64,000 bases of DNA. Source: Plasmopara viticola. Taxonomy: Eukaryota > Oomycota > Peronosporomycetes > Peronosporales > Peronosporaceae. Positions 63,601 through 64,000 of the stretch are shown piece after piece. Each line of letters opens with the position of its first letter. Position 1 is the stretch's first letter. Below the pieces are notes generated by a model that did no database searches, had not been told where the DNA came from, and saw only the letters and a program-made list of their open reading frames with translations. The position numbers and the translations under genes were made by a program. Location of the stretch: positions 58,167 through 122,166 of the forward strand of contig MBPM02000135.1 in NCBI GenBank assembly GCA_001695595.3. Direction: 5' to 3'.

Positions 63601-64000
63601 CGTCTCAGAGCTCCAACAGAATGCTTATACACTTCGTTGAGCTCTATCGCATCTGTGCATGTCTAGAGCGATAGAAAGGACGTCTCTGTGGCTGTACAAC
63701 GTCTCAGCGCTCAACAAAAAATTTTTACTTCGTCGTGCTCTATTGCTTCTGTGCATGTCTAAAGCGATAGAAAGGACGTATCTGTGGCCGTACAACATCT
63801 CAGCTCTCTAAAAGAAATATTATACACTTCGTTTAAGCTCTAATGCATCTGTGCATGTCTAGAGCGATAGAAAGGACGTATCTGTGGCCGTACAACGTCT
63901 AGCGCTCCAAACGAACGCTATACACTTCGTTGGGGCTCTATGGCATCTGTGCATGTCTAGAGCAAAAGATAGGACGTATCTGTGGCCGTACAACGTCTCA
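60650..64000. repeat. Irregular distal units with a CGTTAAAGC subfamily
   Basis: Units become more irregular in length. From about 62,100 a subfamily appears with CAGCTCTCTAAAAGAATG and CACTTCGTTAAAGCTC, seen near 62,115, 62,215, 62,310, 63,005, 63,105, 63,410, 63,500 and 63,800, mixed with ordinary units. Single-base insertions are also common here (GCATGCTGTGC, GGCCCGTAC, TTGGCATC), unlike the deletion-biased zone at 8-20 kb. This may be the older, less homogenised part of the array, or a lower-quality stretch, or both. Confidence 0.75.

Larger units (their letters stand above)
1..64000. repeat. 100-bp tandem satellite array (whole window)
   Basis: Every part of the window is made of a monomer of 100 bp in one orientation. 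Landmarks in order within a unit are GTCTCAGCGCTCCAACAG, then GATTATACACTTCGTTG, TGGCTCTATTGC, ATCTGTGCATGTCTAGAGC, GATAGAAAGGACGTATC and TGTGGCCGTACAAC. In intact stretches the same landmark returns every 100 bp, so text laid out in 60-base lines repeats exactly every five lines. Each consensus unit carries one XbaI site (TCTAGA), one AGCGCT site, one CGTCTC site, one GTAC and one GGCC, so digestion should give a 100-bp ladder. An imperfect internal direct repeat (GCATCTGT/GCATGTCT) sits in the middle. Base composition is about 47% GC with six CpGs per unit. Such arrays are typical of eukaryotic centromeric, pericentromeric or subtelomeric heterochromatin. Which of these applies, and in which species, cannot be read from the sequence. 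No gene, RNA gene or mobile element interrupts it. Confidence 0.98.

Noticed and set aside
1..64000. CRISPR array, because of regular direct repeats
   Set aside because: There are no unique spacers. The whole 100-bp unit is repeated, and a 64-kb run with nothing between repeats does not fit CRISPR architecture.
1..64000. CENP-B box in the monomer
   Set aside because: The CTTCGTTG landmark matches the first TTCG of the box, but the required downstream A and CGGG bases are absent on both strands of the consensus.
1..64000. Known satellite identity or species assignment
   Set aside because: I do not recognise the 100-bp monomer as a named family and cannot search databases. Naming an organism would be a guess. 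A repeat-database search with the consensus would decide it.
1..64000. A 50-bp ancestral half-unit inside the monomer
   Set aside because: The two halves share only short words (TGTGGC, GCAT) and do not align over their length, so I see no convincing dimeric origin.
1..64000. Telomeric or simple-sequence tracts
   Set aside because: No runs of TTAGGG-like, TTTAGGG-like or TTAGG-like repeats, and no microsatellite longer than a few units, were seen.

Overview
The whole 64-kb window is one tandem array of a single satellite DNA family with a monomer of exactly 100 bp. About 640-650 monomers follow each other head to tail from the first base to the last. I see no protein-coding gene, RNA gene, transposon, telomeric repeat, CRISPR array or unique spacer. 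This is eukaryotic heterochromatin, for example centromeric, pericentromeric or subtelomeric. The sequence does not let me name the species. The monomer is about 47% GC and carries six CpGs, roughly the number expected by chance. Many open frames can be translated, but they are by-products of the repeat. The unit length is not a multiple of three, so one strand cycles through all three frames every 300 bp, giving recurrent 60-110 residue frames that usually end at the TAG inside the monomer's TCTAGA site.

Layout. (1) 1-7,780: clean 100-bp units with substitution variants, short higher-order repeats (a 7-monomer block duplicated in tandem at 4,761-6,160, a perfect 99-bp tandem pair at 7,143-7,340) and the only inverted segment, a 70-bp-arm palindrome at 2,384-2,536. 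(2) 7,780-20,860: units close to the consensus but riddled with 1-3 bp deletions in homopolymers and dinucleotide runs; mean unit length falls to about 98.5 bp. (3) 20,860-23,860: clean units related to those near 5-7 kb. (4) 23,870-38,200: a nested mosaic of highly similar segmental duplications at offsets of 399, 1,475, 1,674, 2,574 and about 7,693 bp. (5) 38,200-46,250: duplications at offsets of 300, 999, 1,795, 2,496 and 5,390 bp. (6) 46,250-55,800: a further mosaic at offsets of 399, about 1,699, about 1,788 and 3,294 bp. (7) 55,800-60,650: the same kind of higher-order repeats, including a block of about 1.26 kb, with many small indels private to each copy. (8) 60,650-64,000: irregular units and a distinct subfamily marked by CTCTCTAAAAG and CGTTAAAGC.

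Nothing here encodes a biochemical pathway. The value of the window is as a record of satellite evolution (unequal exchange, amplification of multi-monomer blocks, one snap-back inversion) and of assembly quality. In two zones the pattern of indels looks like uncorrected long-read consensus error rather than biology. I did not find evidence for an undescribed functional system.
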